Positions 28,474-36,281 of a stretch of 49,782 nt of DNA are shown here, in pieces. The notes beneath the pieces were generated by a model. It ran no database searches. It worked only from the letters and a program-made list of their open reading frames with translations, and was not told the origin of the DNA. This DNA comes from an uncultured Alphaproteobacteria bacterium (GTDB lineage: Bacteria > Pseudomonadota > Alphaproteobacteria > Geminicoccales > Geminicoccaceae). Positions within the stretch are counted from its first letter, which is position 1. Every line of letters begins with the position of its first letter. The position numbers were made by a program, and so were the translations under genes. Where the stretch lies: the NCBI GenBank assembly GCA_902826935.1, contig CADEGR010000003.1, positions 7,663 to 57,444 of the forward strand. The letters are read 5' to 3'.

Positions 28474-29502
28474 CTACTTCGCGGCCAGCTTGGTGCGCGC
28501 CTGCAGGGCGAAGCTGGCGTTCACATAGGCGCTGTAGTCCTCGAGCACCGCCGGGACCTTGCCCTGCTCGACCAGGAACGCGGCGGTGTCGGCCAGCGCT
28601 TGCGCGGTGCCGCCGCCCAGCAAGGCGGGCGAGACCTGATCGGCCAGCACCGGCCACTGGTTGGACTGCAGCAGGCCGGGCACGTCCTCGACCTTGGAGC
28701 CGGTGATCCGGGCGATCTTGGCCGCCTCCGGCGATGAGGCGGTCCAGGCGTCCGGCTGGTCGTGGTAGCGCTGATAGGCCGCCGCCGTGACCTGGACGAA
28801 GGCGCTCACCACCTCGGGATGCTCGGCGCCGAAGTCCTGGCGCGCGATCCAGGCATCGAAGGTGGGCGCGCCCCATTCGGCAACCTCGGCCGAGGACACC
28901 AGGACCGTGCCACTTTCCTTGAGCTTGCCCAGCGCCGGATCCCAGACATAGCCGGCATCGACATCGCCGCGGGCGAAGGCGGCGGCCAGCTCCGGCGGCC
29001 GCAGGTTCAAGATCTCGACCGCGCTGGGGTCGATCTGCCAGTGCTTGAGCGCCGCCAGCAGGCTGTAATGGGTGGTCGAGACGAACGGCACGCCGACCTT
29101 CTTGCCGATCAGGTCCTGGGGCGTGGCGATGTTGGCGTCGTTGCGCACGACCAGCGCCTCGGCATCGCCCAGCAGCGCCGCCACGAAGATGGTCTCGATC
29201 GGCACCTGGCTGCTGGCTGCGGCCGCCAGCGGGCTCGAGCCGACATAGCCGATCTGCAGATCGCCGGACGCGATCGCCGCGATCACCTCGGCGCCGGAGT
29301 CGAACTTGCGCCAATCGATCTGCCAGCCGGTCGCCTGCTCGTACAGGCCGTCGGCCTGGGCTACCTTGGCCGGATCCACCCCGGTCTGGTAGCCGATGGC
29401 GATCGTCTGGTCGGCGGCCTGGGCGGGTGCTGCGGCGGCCAGCGTCAGGGCCGCCAGCGCGACCCCGGCGGCTAGGAAGTTCCGTCGATAAATCAAAGAC
29501 AT
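28474..29502 (-). CDS. tauA: taurine ABC transporter substrate-binding protein
   Basis: A 342-residue periplasmic binding protein with signal peptide ([19 protein letters not shown], cleavage after AQA). The mature part begins with [21 protein letters not shown] and continues with [16 protein letters not shown] and [11 protein letters not shown], closely following known TauA proteins. The ATG at 29502 is preferred to 29511 because AGAGG lies at the right distance only for it. No TauD dioxygenase gene is adjacent. The divergent neighbour is a HpyO-like flavoprotein. Confidence 0.94.
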   Translation of the reverse strand: MSLIYRRNFLAAGVALAALTLAAAAPAQAADQTIAIGYQTGVDPAKVAQADGLYEQATGWQIDWRKFDSGAEVIAAIASGDLQIGYVGSSPLAAAASSQVPIETIFVAALLGDAEALVVRNDANIATPQDLIGKKVGVPFVSTTHYSLLAALKHWQIDPSAVEILNLRPPELAAAFARGDVDAGYVWDPALGKLKESGTVLVSSAEVAEWGAPTFDAWIARQDFGAEHPEVVSAFVQVTAAAYQRYHDQPDAWTASSPEAAKIARITGSKVEDVPGLLQSNQWPVLADQVSPALLGGGTAQALADTAAFLVEQGKVPAVLEDYSAYVNASFALQARTKLAAK

Positions 29503-29662
29503 AGCGGCCATCCTCTAGAGCTCGGCCAGCGGCGGATGCGCCGATCAGCCGTCCCGGGAGGCTGCAATTGGTCCGAATCGTTGTCAATATAAATCTACTA
29601 TATCGATCGACTTTGTATGGAATAGGTGGCAGAGTGAGCCGCCTAACGACTGGGGGGACGCC
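29503..29662. promoter_or_regulatory. AT-rich divergent control region between tauA and the flavoprotein gene
   Basis: Bases 29570-29625 are strikingly AT-rich for this genome. They contain TTGACA on the minus strand (29587-29582), a perfect -35 box for tauA, but no good -10 box at the usual distance, which suggests an activator-dependent promoter. Plus-strand CTATATCGATCGAC lies nearby. The regulator is not encoded next to it. Confidence 0.45.
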
Positions 29663-31057
29663 ATGCAGATCGCCATCATCGGCGCCGGCTTCAGCGGCTG
29701 TCAGCTCGCGATCCAGCTGCTGCGGCGGGCCAGGCAGGACACCGAGATTCTGCTGTTCGACAGTACCGGCAAGTTCGGCCGCGGGGTCGCCTACGGCGCG
29801 GAGCATGCGCGGCTGCTGCTCAACAACCGGGTGCTCAACATGAGCCCGTTCGAGGATCAGCCGAACCATTTCCTGGACTGGCTGGTCGCCCAGAACCTGC
29901 CCGAGCACCCGACCGGCTCGGTGCCGTCCTCGGGCCATGCCTTCGTGTCGCGCCGGGTCTATGGCCGCTATCTGGCCGAGCAGCTGGACCTCGCGGCCGC
30001 CAAGGCGCCGCGTGGCGTGCTGCTGCGCCGCCTGGGCCGGCAGGTGACCGGGCTGGCCGAGGCCCGCAACCGCTTGAGCCTGACCCTCGACAACGCCCAG
30101 ATCGCGTCGGTCGACGCGGCGGTGCTGTGTACCGGCATCCTGCCGCCGGAGCTGCCCCAAGCCCCCGGCGCCGAGAGCTGCAGCGGCGCGCGGCTGATCG
30201 ACAATCCCTGGGATGAGGCGGCGATCGAGCGGATCGGCAGCAAGGATGTGGTGCTGGTCCTCGGCAGCGGCTTGACCATGGTCGATGCCGCGGTGCTGCT
30301 GGCCAATCAGGGGCACCGCGGGCCGATCATGGCGGTCTCGCGGCGCGGGCTGCTGCCGCGCATGCATGCGCCGGCGGGCAGCTGGCAGCTGATCGCGTCC
30401 CCGCCGGAGGGCCGCTTGAGCACGCTGCAGCTGCTCCGCCATGTCCGCAGCGAGATCCGCCGCGCCCGGCAGTTCGGGGTCGGCTGGCGGGACGTCCTGG
30501 ACGCGCTCAGGCCGCAGGCTGCCAGCCTCTGGCAGCGCCTGTCCGAGGCCGAGAGCCGGCGCTTCCTGCGGCACCTGCGCGCCTTTTGGGATGTCCATCG
30601 GCACCGCATGGCACCGGACATCGCCGCGGTCATCCACGATCTGCAGCAGCGCGGTCGGCTCACGGTCCGGGCTGGCACGATCGAAGCCTATGAGAGCTGC
30701 TGCGACGGGGTGACCTTGCGCTTTCGCGCCCGCGGCAGCAGCACGCCCACGCGCCTGGTCGGCGACTGGCTGATCAACTGCGCCGGCCCGCGGCTGGATT
30801 TCAGCAGCGCCCGCGAGCCGCTGCTGCGGACGCTGCTCGATCAGGGCCTGGCCCGGCCGGACCGCCTGGGCATGGGCCTGGCGGTGACCCCGAGCCTTCG
30901 CCTGATCGGCGCCGACGGCCAGCCCCACGGCCGGCTGTTCGCCATGGGTCCCCTGACCAAGGGCACCTTCGGCGAAGCGACCGCCGTCCAGGACATCCGG
31001 CGCCAGGGCCAGGCCATCGCCGAGCACCTGCTGCAGACCGCCCTGGCGCTCGCGTGA
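29663..31057 (+). CDS. FAD/NAD(P)-binding protein, HpyO-like (NAD_binding_9 domain)
   Basis: A 464-residue flavoprotein. The dinucleotide-binding GAGFSG is at residues 7-12, followed by FGRGVAYG and [22 protein letters not shown], which are typical of the HpyO/FAD-dependent urate hydroxylase-like family. A second Rossmann-type motif, [18 protein letters not shown], lies near residue 197 and the ATG-like CAGPRLDF near residue 375. Predicted to be a cytoplasmic oxidoreductase or monooxygenase; substrate unknown. The divergent, shared control region with tauABC suggests a link to organosulfur use (inference). Confidence 0.82.
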   Translation: MQIAIIGAGFSGCQLAIQLLRRARQDTEILLFDSTGKFGRGVAYGAEHARLLLNNRVLNMSPFEDQPNHFLDWLVAQNLPEHPTGSVPSSGHAFVSRRVYGRYLAEQLDLAAAKAPRGVLLRRLGRQVTGLAEARNRLSLTLDNAQIASVDAAVLCTGILPPELPQAPGAESCSGARLIDNPWDEAAIERIGSKDVVLVLGSGLTMVDAAVLLANQGHRGPIMAVSRRGLLPRMHAPAGSWQLIASPPEGRLSTLQLLRHVRSEIRRARQFGVGWRDVLDALRPQAASLWQRLSEAESRRFLRHLRAFWDVHRHRMAPDIAAVIHDLQQRGRLTVRAGTIEAYESCCDGVTLRFRARGSSTPTRLVGDWLINCAGPRLDFSSAREPLLRTLLDQGLARPDRLGMGLAVTPSLRLIGADGQPHGRLFAMGPLTKGTFGEATAVQDIRRQGQAIAEHLLQTALALA

Positions 31058-31122
31058 GACACAGCGCCATGGGCGCCGCGGGCCAGCCGACGCCAAGGCG
31101 CCGATCCGCCTGCGGTTTATAG

Positions 31123-31152
31123 TTGACTGTGCCGATAGGATTTATCGATAAA
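31123..31152 (+). promoter_or_regulatory. candidate promoter and palindromic operator of the peroxiredoxin gene
   Basis: TTGACT (31123-31128) is a plausible -35 box. The -10 position, 17 bases on, falls within a perfect 12-base palindrome TTTATCGATAAA (31141-31152), which could be an operator covering the promoter. Base composition here is AT-rich against the surroundings. Confidence 0.4.
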
Positions 31153-31239
31153 GATCCAGATCACGGCTCGGGGTGCCGCGATCACGGCCGCGGCCGGGCA
31201 CAGCGCGGTCGGCAAAACGTCCACGTAGAGGGGCTCACC

Positions 31240-31899
31240 ATGACACTTCAGATCGGCGACACCGCGCCGGACTTCATCGCCGAGACCACCGAGGGCCGGA
31301 TCCGGTTCCATGAATGGCTGGGCGACAACTGGGCGGTGCTGTTCTCCCATCCCAAGAACTTCACGCCGGTCTGCACCACCGAGCTGGGCGCGATGGCGAA
31401 GCTCAAGCCGGCGTTCGACCAGCGCGGCACCAAGGTGATCGGCCTCAGCGTCGATCCGGTGACCAGCCATGCGCGCTGGGCCAAGGACATCGAGGAAACC
31501 CAAGGCCAGGCGCCGAACTTCCCGATGATCGGCGATCACGATCTGGCGGTGTCCAAGCTCTATCGGATGCTGCCCGCCGACGCCGGCAGCAGCGCCGAGG
31601 GCCGCACGCCGGCCGACAACGCCACGGTGCGCAACGTGTACGTCATCGGGCCGGACAAGAAGGTCAAGCTGGTCATCGCCTATCCGATGAGCACCGGACG
31701 CAACTTCGACGAGATCCTGCGGGTCCTGGATTCATTGCAGCTGACCGCCAAGCATCAGGTCGCGACCCCGGTGAACTGGCAGGACGGCGACGACGTGATC
31801 ATCCTGGCCTCGGTGTCGGACGAGGCGGCCAAGGCGAAGTATCCGGACGGCTGGCGCAGCCCGAAGCCCTATATCCGCATCGTCGCCCAGCCGAAATAG
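31240..31899 (+). CDS. 1-Cys peroxiredoxin (Prx6 family)
   Basis: Thiol peroxidase of 219 residues that reduces hydrogen peroxide, alkyl hydroperoxides or peroxynitrite. The peroxidatic cysteine is Cys45 in NFTPVCTTELG; it is the only cysteine, so resolution needs an external thiol. The Arg of SxxPVTSHARW and the C-terminal extension (PVNWQDGDDVIILASV) are Prx6-type. GAGGGG lies just before the ATG. It stands alone. It is not an AhpC, which would have a resolving cysteine and a different C-terminus. Confidence 0.95.
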   Translation: MTLQIGDTAPDFIAETTEGRIRFHEWLGDNWAVLFSHPKNFTPVCTTELGAMAKLKPAFDQRGTKVIGLSVDPVTSHARWAKDIEETQGQAPNFPMIGDHDLAVSKLYRMLPADAGSSAEGRTPADNATVRNVYVIGPDKKVKLVIAYPMSTGRNFDEILRVLDSLQLTAKHQVATPVNWQDGDDVIILASVSDEAAKAKYPDGWRSPKPYIRIVAQPK

Positions 31900-31901
31900 G
31901 C

Positions 31902-31921
31902 GCGACCGGGCGGTCGCCCGG
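31902..31921 (+). terminator. candidate terminator after peroxiredoxin gene
   Basis: Two bases after the stop codon, GCGACC (31902-31907) can pair with GGTCGC (31912-31917), or alternatively CCGGGC (31906-31911) with GCCCGG (31916-31921). Either fold is a compact GC hairpin. A weak ATCTTCCC follows rather than a true T-run. Confidence 0.4.
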
Positions 31922-31992
31922 ATCTTCCCGATGCACCTCGCTGCGCCGGTCCAGGTCGGTCAACCGGCCGGCGCCGCCGGTGCTGGCGCAGC

Positions 31993-32631
31993 CTACCAGA
32001 GCAAGATCCGCCGGCCGAGCCATCCGCCGATCAGGCTGACCAGGCCGATCGCGAGCGGATACCAGGTGGCGACGAACAGCGGGCTGTCGTCGGTGCAATT
32101 GGCGGCATAGAAGGTGGCGGCGATGCCGCCGGCGAGCAGGCCGGCGACGGCGCCGGCCTGGCCGGGTCGGCTGGGCGCGCCGTGGCGCAGAGCGAGCAGG
32201 CCGCCGGCGAGCGGTGCCACCGCCAGCAGCGGCACCACGGTCAGGCAGACCGTGGCGTTGCTGCCGACCAGCCGGGGCCACCAGCTGGCCGCCGGCAGCG
32301 CGATCAGCTCGGCGGCCACGGCCAGCGCCAGGAGGACCGGGGCGGCGAGCAGGCTCCAGCCCCAGGGCCCGAGCTTGGTGTCCGGGCGGGCCAGGCGGGT
32401 GACGACCCCGAGGCTGGTCGCGACCAGCGCCAGCGTGACCACGAACTTGAACAGGAAGCGCACGGTCTGGGCGGCGGCGGCGACGTCCGGCCGCAGCCCG
32501 ATCCAGATGAAGAAGGCGAGGCCGGTGAGCGCGCTGCCGCCCAGCAAGGCGAGCAGGAGCACCCGGTCGAGCGGCATGGCGCGATGGCCGTGATCGGCGG
32601 TCAGGGCCTTGATCAGATCCTCGGTCCTCAT
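31993..32631 (-). CDS. nrsF: NrsF-type (DUF1109) membrane anti-sigma factor
   Basis: A 212-residue inner-membrane protein with six hydrophobic segments, starting with VLLLALLGGSALTGLAFFIWI. It opens with MRTEDLIKALTADHG, the cytoplasmic sigma-binding segment of the NrsF/DUF1109 family, and contains cysteines in NATVCLTVV and YAANCTDDSPLF, the latter a conserved family position linked to metal or redox sensing. Such proteins hold the partner ECF sigma factor inactive until stress. The ATG overlaps the sigma gene stop by 4 bases. The location beside the bufferin operon matches the family's known role. Confidence 0.93.
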   Translation of the reverse strand: MRTEDLIKALTADHGHRAMPLDRVLLLALLGGSALTGLAFFIWIGLRPDVAAAAQTVRFLFKFVVTLALVATSLGVVTRLARPDTKLGPWGWSLLAAPVLLALAVAAELIALPAASWWPRLVGSNATVCLTVVPLLAVAPLAGGLLALRHGAPSRPGQAGAVAGLLAGGIAATFYAANCTDDSPLFVATWYPLAIGLVSLIGGWLGRRILLW

Positions 32632-33185
32632 GGGCCGATCCTCCGATAGATCGCCGCCAGCTGCTTCAGGCTGCGATGCAGCGCCACGCGCACTGCGCCC
32701 TCGGTCATCGCCAAGCGGGTCGCGGTCGCCCGGATCGAGCGGCCGTCCAGCGAGATCGACCGGACGATATCCCGCTGCCTGGTGCTGAGCTCGCCCAGCA
32801 GGCGATCGAGGTCGCGCTGCGGCAGCGGCACCTCGCTGGCGACGCCCAGCGCGCTCTCCGGCGCCGCCTCGATCGGCACCTCGAGGTGGGCGCCGCGCCG
32901 CCGCAGCGCGTCGATCAGCTTGTTGCGGGCGATCGCCCGGACCCAGGGGCCGAGCGGCTTCGTGCTCTCCCAGGTATGGCGCTTCAGGTGAATTGCCAGC
33001 AGGGTCTCCTGGACCACGTCCTCGGCCTCGTCCGGACCGCGCCCGGCCTGCGCCAAGCCGCGGCGCACCGTGGCGCGCAGCGCCCGCGCCAGATCCTCGA
33101 GCAGCTCATGGTAGGCCTGGGCGTCACCCGCGACCGCCAACTGCATCAGGGTCGTCCATCTCAGCTCGCGCTCGCAATCGACCAA
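32628..33185 (-). CDS. sigF: ECF RNA polymerase sigma factor (SigF type)
   Basis: A 185-residue extracytoplasmic-function sigma factor. Region 2 contains DEAEDVVQETLLAIHLKR and PWVRAIARNKLIDALRRR; region 4 contains LSTRQRDIVRSISLDG and the helix-turn-helix ending TEGAVRVALHRSLKQLAA. I chose the TTG at 33185 with AGGA upstream, which gives the usual length and about 14 residues before the conserved LMQLAVAGDA; the frame is open to 33275. An in-frame ATG at 33146 would be too short at the N-terminus. It forms one transcript with nrsF and is divergent from the bufferin genes, its likely targets. Confidence 0.9.
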   Translation of the reverse strand: MVDCERELRWTTLMQLAVAGDAQAYHELLEDLARALRATVRRGLAQAGRGPDEAEDVVQETLLAIHLKRHTWESTKPLGPWVRAIARNKLIDALRRRGAHLEVPIEAAPESALGVASEVPLPQRDLDRLLGELSTRQRDIVRSISLDGRSIRATATRLAMTEGAVRVALHRSLKQLAAIYRRIGP

Positions 33186-33301
33186 GCGTCCTGATCCTTT
33201 TTCTCGGCAAGCAGGCGGTTTGTTACAGCCGGCAGGTCGATCGGGCATCGGCGCGTCGTGCTCGCCGCCGTTCACAGCTGCGCGAGAGCCGCGCGAGCGG
33301 C

Positions 33302-33327
33302 GTAACGCCGGCCATGGCTTAGGCGAA
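33302..33327 (+). promoter_or_regulatory. SigF-type ECF promoter of the bufferin operon
   Basis: GTAACG (33302-33307), exactly 16 bases, then CGAA (33324-33327). This fits the GTAAC-N16-CGAA pattern I recall for SigF-controlled promoters in Caulobacter. The start of transcription would be near 33335, giving a 55-base leader to the first ATG, which has AAGGAGG at 33376-33382. The sigma factor gene is the divergent neighbour. Confidence 0.65.
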
Positions 33328-33389
33328 CTGGCTGATGTGGGCCGCGAGAGGGTCCACGCCAGTGCCGAACGTCAGCAAGGAGGAACATC

Positions 33390-33677
33390 ATGGATCGCCG
33401 TTTCGTCAATCGCGCGCTCGCCGGCAGCTTCGCCGCGGCGCTGGCCGGCCTGGCCACAATGTCGGTCGCCCAGGCGCAGGACCAGGCGCAAGAGCCATGC
33501 TACGGCGTCGCGATGAAGGGGCAGAACGACTGCAAGGCGGGTGGTCATGACTGCAAGGGCTTCTCGACGGTCGACTATGACGGCCAGTCGTTCAAGCTCG
33601 TCGCCAAGGGCACCTGCGTCTCGATGACCACGCCGCACGGCCCCGGCAGCCTGATGCCGATCGACCGGCCGGCCTGA
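33390..33677 (+). CDS. bufA: bufferin precursor (DUF2282 family), first copy
   Basis: A 95-residue secreted small protein. The signal peptide runs to about residue 29 (AGSFAAALAGLATMSVAQA). Mature cysteines are at 37 (EPCYG), 48 (GQNDCKAG), 55 (HDCKG) and 76 (KGTCVSM). This four-cysteine pattern is that of DUF2282 bufferin precursors, copper-buffering ribosomal peptides whose central cysteines are converted to heterocycles by a DUF692 enzyme. A strong AAGGAGG ribosome site precedes the ATG. It differs from the second copy in the residues around Cys37 and Cys55 (Pro and Lys in place of Lys and Ala). Translation in the periplasmic direction implies modification before export. Confidence 0.92.
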   Translation: MDRRFVNRALAGSFAAALAGLATMSVAQAQDQAQEPCYGVAMKGQNDCKAGGHDCKGFSTVDYDGQSFKLVAKGTCVSMTTPHGPGSLMPIDRPA

Positions 33678-33726
33678 GCGCCGCTGCCGCCACGTCCCCT
33701 GAACCCCATCAGCATTGGAACTCCGC

Positions 33727-34029
33727 ATGAAGATCATGGATTCGGCGACCCGGCTGGCTTTGGCCGGCGCGCTTGCCACGGTCGTGGCCGGCCTGGCCGC
33801 GCCCGCTTTCGCCCAGGCCGACGACATGGAGAAGTGCTACGGCATTGCGCTCAAGGGCCAGAACGACTGCAAGGCGGGCGCCGGCACGACCTGCGCCGGC
33901 TCGGCCAGCATCGATTACCAGGGCAATTCCTGGAAGCTGGTGCCGAAGGGCACCTGCGTGACCATGGAGCTGCCCGACGGTCGCAAGGGCAGCCTCGAGG
34001 CGCTCGATCGGGATCTGCCGAAAGCGTGA
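33727..34029 (+). CDS. bufA: bufferin precursor (DUF2282 family), second copy
   Basis: A 100-residue paralogue of the preceding gene. Signal peptide to about residue 30 ([20 protein letters not shown]), then cysteines 37 (EKCYG), 48 (GQNDCKAG), 56 (TTCAG) and 77 (KGTCVTM), nearly the same spacing as in copy one with one extra residue in the central loop. EKCYG and TTCAG are closer to the usual DUF2282 consensus. A 20-base stretch coding for the second-cysteine region is identical in the two genes (33522-33541 and 33859-33878), supporting a tandem duplication. The ATG at 33727 is preferred over the TTG at 33715; an ATG at 33736 is a further option. Confidence 0.92.
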   Translation: MKIMDSATRLALAGALATVVAGLAAPAFAQADDMEKCYGIALKGQNDCKAGAGTTCAGSASIDYQGNSWKLVPKGTCVTMELPDGRKGSLEALDRDLPKA

Positions 34030-34035
34030 GCTTGC

Positions 34036-34071
34036 GGCGCGCCCGCTGCCGGCGAGCGGCGCGGGCGCGCC
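34036..34071 (+). other. strong intercistronic hairpin between precursor and enzyme genes
   Basis: GGCGCGCCCGC (34036-34046) pairs perfectly with GCGGGCGCGCC (34061-34071); four more pairs (GCCG 34048-34051 with CGGC 34057-34060) extend the stem past a bulged T. It begins 6 bases after the stop of the second precursor gene and ends 25 bases before bufB. It could act as a partial terminator or RNase barrier, giving more precursor than enzyme. Confidence 0.7.
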
Positions 34072-34096
34072 ACGCCCTCCTGATCGGGAGCATCAC

Positions 34097-34975
34097 ATGC
34101 CTTCGACTCTGCCCTGCCGTGCGGGTGTCGGGCTGAAGCCCGAGCATTATCGCACGATCCTCGCCGAGGCCCCCGCGGTCGGCTTCTTCGAGGTCCACGC
34201 CGAGAACTACATGGGGGCGGGCGGCCCGCCGCATCGCTATCTGAGCGCGATCCGGGAGCGCTATCCCCTGTCGCTGCATGGCGTCGGCCTGTCGATCGGC
34301 GCCGACCGGCCGCTCGATCTGGCGCACCTCGCCCGGCTGAAGGCGCTGATCCAGCGCTACGAACCCAGCCAGTTCTCCGAGCATCTCGCCTGGTCGAGCC
34401 ATGGCGAGGTGTTTCTCAACGACCTGCTGCCGCTGCCCTACACGGACGCGACGCTGGCGCGGATCGTCGACCATGTCGGCCAGGTCCAGGACGCGCTGGG
34501 CCAGCGGCTGCTGCTGGAGAATCCCTCGACCTACGTCCGGTTCGAAGAGAGCAGCTGGTCGGAGATCGACTTCCTCGCCGAGATCGCGCGCCGCTCCGGC
34601 TGCGGCCTGCTGCTCGACGTCAACAACGTGTTCGTCTCGGCGACCAATCATGGCTTCGCGGCCGAGGCCTATGTCGATGCGTTTCCGCTGGGCGAGGTCG
34701 GCGAGATCCATCTGGGCGGCCATGCGCCGGAAGCCGACGAGGCGGGCGCCGTGCTGCTGATCGACGCCCATGATCGCGCGGTCGCGGATCCGGTCTGGCA
34801 GCTCTATGAGCGGGTGCCGCAGCGGACCGGTCCGCTGCCCACCCTGATCGAATGGGATGACCAGGTGCCGGCCTGGCCTGAGCTGCTGGCCGAGGCGCGG
34901 CGCGCCGATGCGTGTCTCGCGGCGGCCCGGCCCCATAAGCAGCCCCGGGAGACGCGTCGTGCCGCAGCTGGCTGA
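34097..34975 (+). CDS. bufB: multinuclear non-heme iron oxidase (MNIO, DUF692), bufferin-modifying enzyme
   Basis: A 292-residue TIM-barrel, iron-dependent enzyme that modifies cysteines of the DUF2282 precursors. The probable metal ligands of the family are visible: His61 in LSLHGVGLS, Glu95/His96 in FSEHLAW, Glu141 in LLENPSTY, Asp174 and Asn176/177 in LLDVNNV, His205/His209 in EIHLGGH, Asp223/His225 in IDAHD and Glu252 in LIEWDD. The segment [13 protein letters not shown] near residue 28 is highly characteristic. GGGAG precedes the ATG. Its end overlaps bufC by 17 bases, so the two subunits are made together. Confidence 0.93.
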   Translation: MPSTLPCRAGVGLKPEHYRTILAEAPAVGFFEVHAENYMGAGGPPHRYLSAIRERYPLSLHGVGLSIGADRPLDLAHLARLKALIQRYEPSQFSEHLAWSSHGEVFLNDLLPLPYTDATLARIVDHVGQVQDALGQRLLLENPSTYVRFEESSWSEIDFLAEIARRSGCGLLLDVNNVFVSATNHGFAAEAYVDAFPLGEVGEIHLGGHAPEADEAGAVLLIDAHDRAVADPVWQLYERVPQRTGPLPTLIEWDDQVPAWPELLAEARRADACLAAARPHKQPRETRRAAAG

Positions 34976-35747
34976 CCCGCAAGGCGGTTTCGCCGCGGCC
35001 TTGCTCGATCATGCGGCCGCCCTGCCGCCCGGCCTGGTCGCGCCGAGCGGCTGGCCGGTCGAGCGGCGCTTTCGGGTCTACCGCAACAATGTGCTGGCCG
35101 GGTTGGGCAGCGCCCTCGAGCTGCGCTTTCCGGTGGTCCGGCGCCTGGTCGGCGAGGCGTTCTTCCGGGCGATGGCGCGTGATTTCGTCCTGGCGGCACC
35201 GCCGCGCTCGCCACTCCTGCTGCACTATGGCGAGGGCTTACCGGCCTTCATCGAGGGCTTCGCGCCGGCCGCGGAGCTGCCCTACCTCGCGGACGTCGCG
35301 CGCTTGGAAAACGCCTGGTGGCGGGCTTATCACGCGGCGGAGGCGAGGCCGATCGAGCCGGCGGCCCTGGCCGTCACCGAGCCTGCGACACTGCTCATGG
35401 CGAGCGCCCAGCTGCACCCGTCGCTGCAGCTGGTGACCTCGCCGCATCCAATCGTCGCGATCTGGGCGACCAACACCCAGGACGAGACGGTCCGGCCGAT
35501 CACGGCCTGGACCGCCCAGGACGCGCTGGTCAGCCGGCCGGGTGCCGCGGTCGAGCTGCGCAGCCTGCCGCCCGGCGGCTACCGGTTCCTGGCGGCGCTG
35601 CTGGCCGGCGCCTCCTTTGCCGCGGCCGCCGAGGCGGCGCAGGCCGCGAGCGCGCAGTTCGATCTCGCGTGCAACCTCAAGGGCATGCTCGAAGCCGGCG
35701 CCCTCGTGGGCATCCGGCCGGGCGCCGAGCTGGAGGCAGGATCGTGA
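34959..35747 (+). CDS. bufC: DUF2063 (BufC-type) partner protein of the MNIO enzyme
   Basis: A 262-residue cytoplasmic protein of the DUF2063 family, which forms a complex with the DUF692 enzyme and helps to present the precursor. The N-terminal domain has [39 protein letters not shown], and [19 protein letters not shown] follows, both hallmarks. The C-terminal half ([27 protein letters not shown]) is a RRE-like or winged domain of the kind used to bind peptides (inference). The GTG start at 34959 has GGAG seven bases upstream. Its stop overlaps the GTG of the DoxX gene. Confidence 0.9.
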   Translation: MPQLADPQGGFAAALLDHAAALPPGLVAPSGWPVERRFRVYRNNVLAGLGSALELRFPVVRRLVGEAFFRAMARDFVLAAPPRSPLLLHYGEGLPAFIEGFAPAAELPYLADVARLENAWWRAYHAAEARPIEPAALAVTEPATLLMASAQLHPSLQLVTSPHPIVAIWATNTQDETVRPITAWTAQDALVSRPGAAVELRSLPPGGYRFLAALLAGASFAAAAEAAQAASAQFDLACNLKGMLEAGALVGIRPGAELEAGS

Positions 35748-36259
35748 CCACAGCGCCCATGGCGGTACCCGCCAACCGACCGCGGCTCCTGGCCGCGCCG
35801 GTGATCGCGCTGATCCGGCTGGCACGGCGGCTGCCGCGCTCGCTGGCGCAGCTGGTCTTGCGGCTCACGGTCGCCCTGCCGTTCTTCAAGTCCGGCTTGA
35901 CCAAGTGGGACGGCTTCCTGCAGCTCTCGCCCAGCGCCGAATATCTGTTCGCCGAGGAGTTCAAGCTGCATCTGTTCGGCGCCATGTACGCCTATCCGGC
36001 GCCGGCGCTGATCGCCTTCCTGTCCGGCTGCGCCGAGATCCTGCTGCCGATTTTGCTGGTGCTGGGCCTCGCCACCCGCTTCGCCGCCTGCGGCCTCTTG
36101 ATCATGACCCTGATCATCCAGCTGACCGTGCCGGACGGCTGGCAGAACTTTCATCTGCCCTGGGCGGCGATGCTGCTCGCGATCCTCGTGCATGGCCCGG
36201 GCAAGCTCTCGCTCGATCAGCCGATCGCGCGCTGGGCCGGGCTGAGCGAGCGGTCCTAG
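35744..36259 (+). CDS. DoxX family membrane protein
   Basis: A 171-residue membrane protein with four hydrophobic segments. LTVALPFFKSGLTKWDGFLQLS is the DoxX N-terminal segment, followed by a second (PAPALIAFLSGCAEILLPILL), then LATRFAACGLLIMTLIIQL and WAAMLLAILVHGPGKLSLDQ. DoxX proteins often close bufferin operons and may serve redox or quinone-linked steps; the role is not established. The GTG start is fixed by overlap with the bufC stop (GTGA) and GGAGG just upstream (35732-35736). It is the last gene of the operon. Confidence 0.9.
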   Translation: MTTAPMAVPANRPRLLAAPVIALIRLARRLPRSLAQLVLRLTVALPFFKSGLTKWDGFLQLSPSAEYLFAEEFKLHLFGAMYAYPAPALIAFLSGCAEILLPILLVLGLATRFAACGLLIMTLIIQLTVPDGWQNFHLPWAAMLLAILVHGPGKLSLDQPIARWAGLSERS

Positions 36260-36268
36260 CCCGCTCGC
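36246..36268 (+). terminator. candidate terminator of the bufferin operon
   Basis: GCGAGCGG (36246-36253) is perfectly complementary to CCGCTCGC (36261-36268) around a 7-base loop that contains the DoxX stop codon. It lies in the 22-base gap before the convergent aldolase gene and has no T-run. Confidence 0.45.
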
Positions 36269-36281
36269 GCCAGCCTGGGCG

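Noticed and set aside
31064-31076. Small hairpin GCGCC-ATG-GGCGC after the HpyO-like gene as a terminator
   Set aside because: Only five pairs with a three-base loop and no T-run; such palindromes occur by chance at this GC content.
28457-31096. Apparent long fusion of tauB with upstream coding sequence in the same frame
   Set aside because: The open frame passes antisense through the flavoprotein gene and out of frame through tauA; only the part after the GTG at 28456 has ABC ATPase sequence.
33197-33226. Possible SigF promoter for sigF itself on the minus strand (GTAACA ... CGAG)
   Set aside because: The spacing is 14 instead of 16 bases and the -10 element differs, so I do not call autoregulation.
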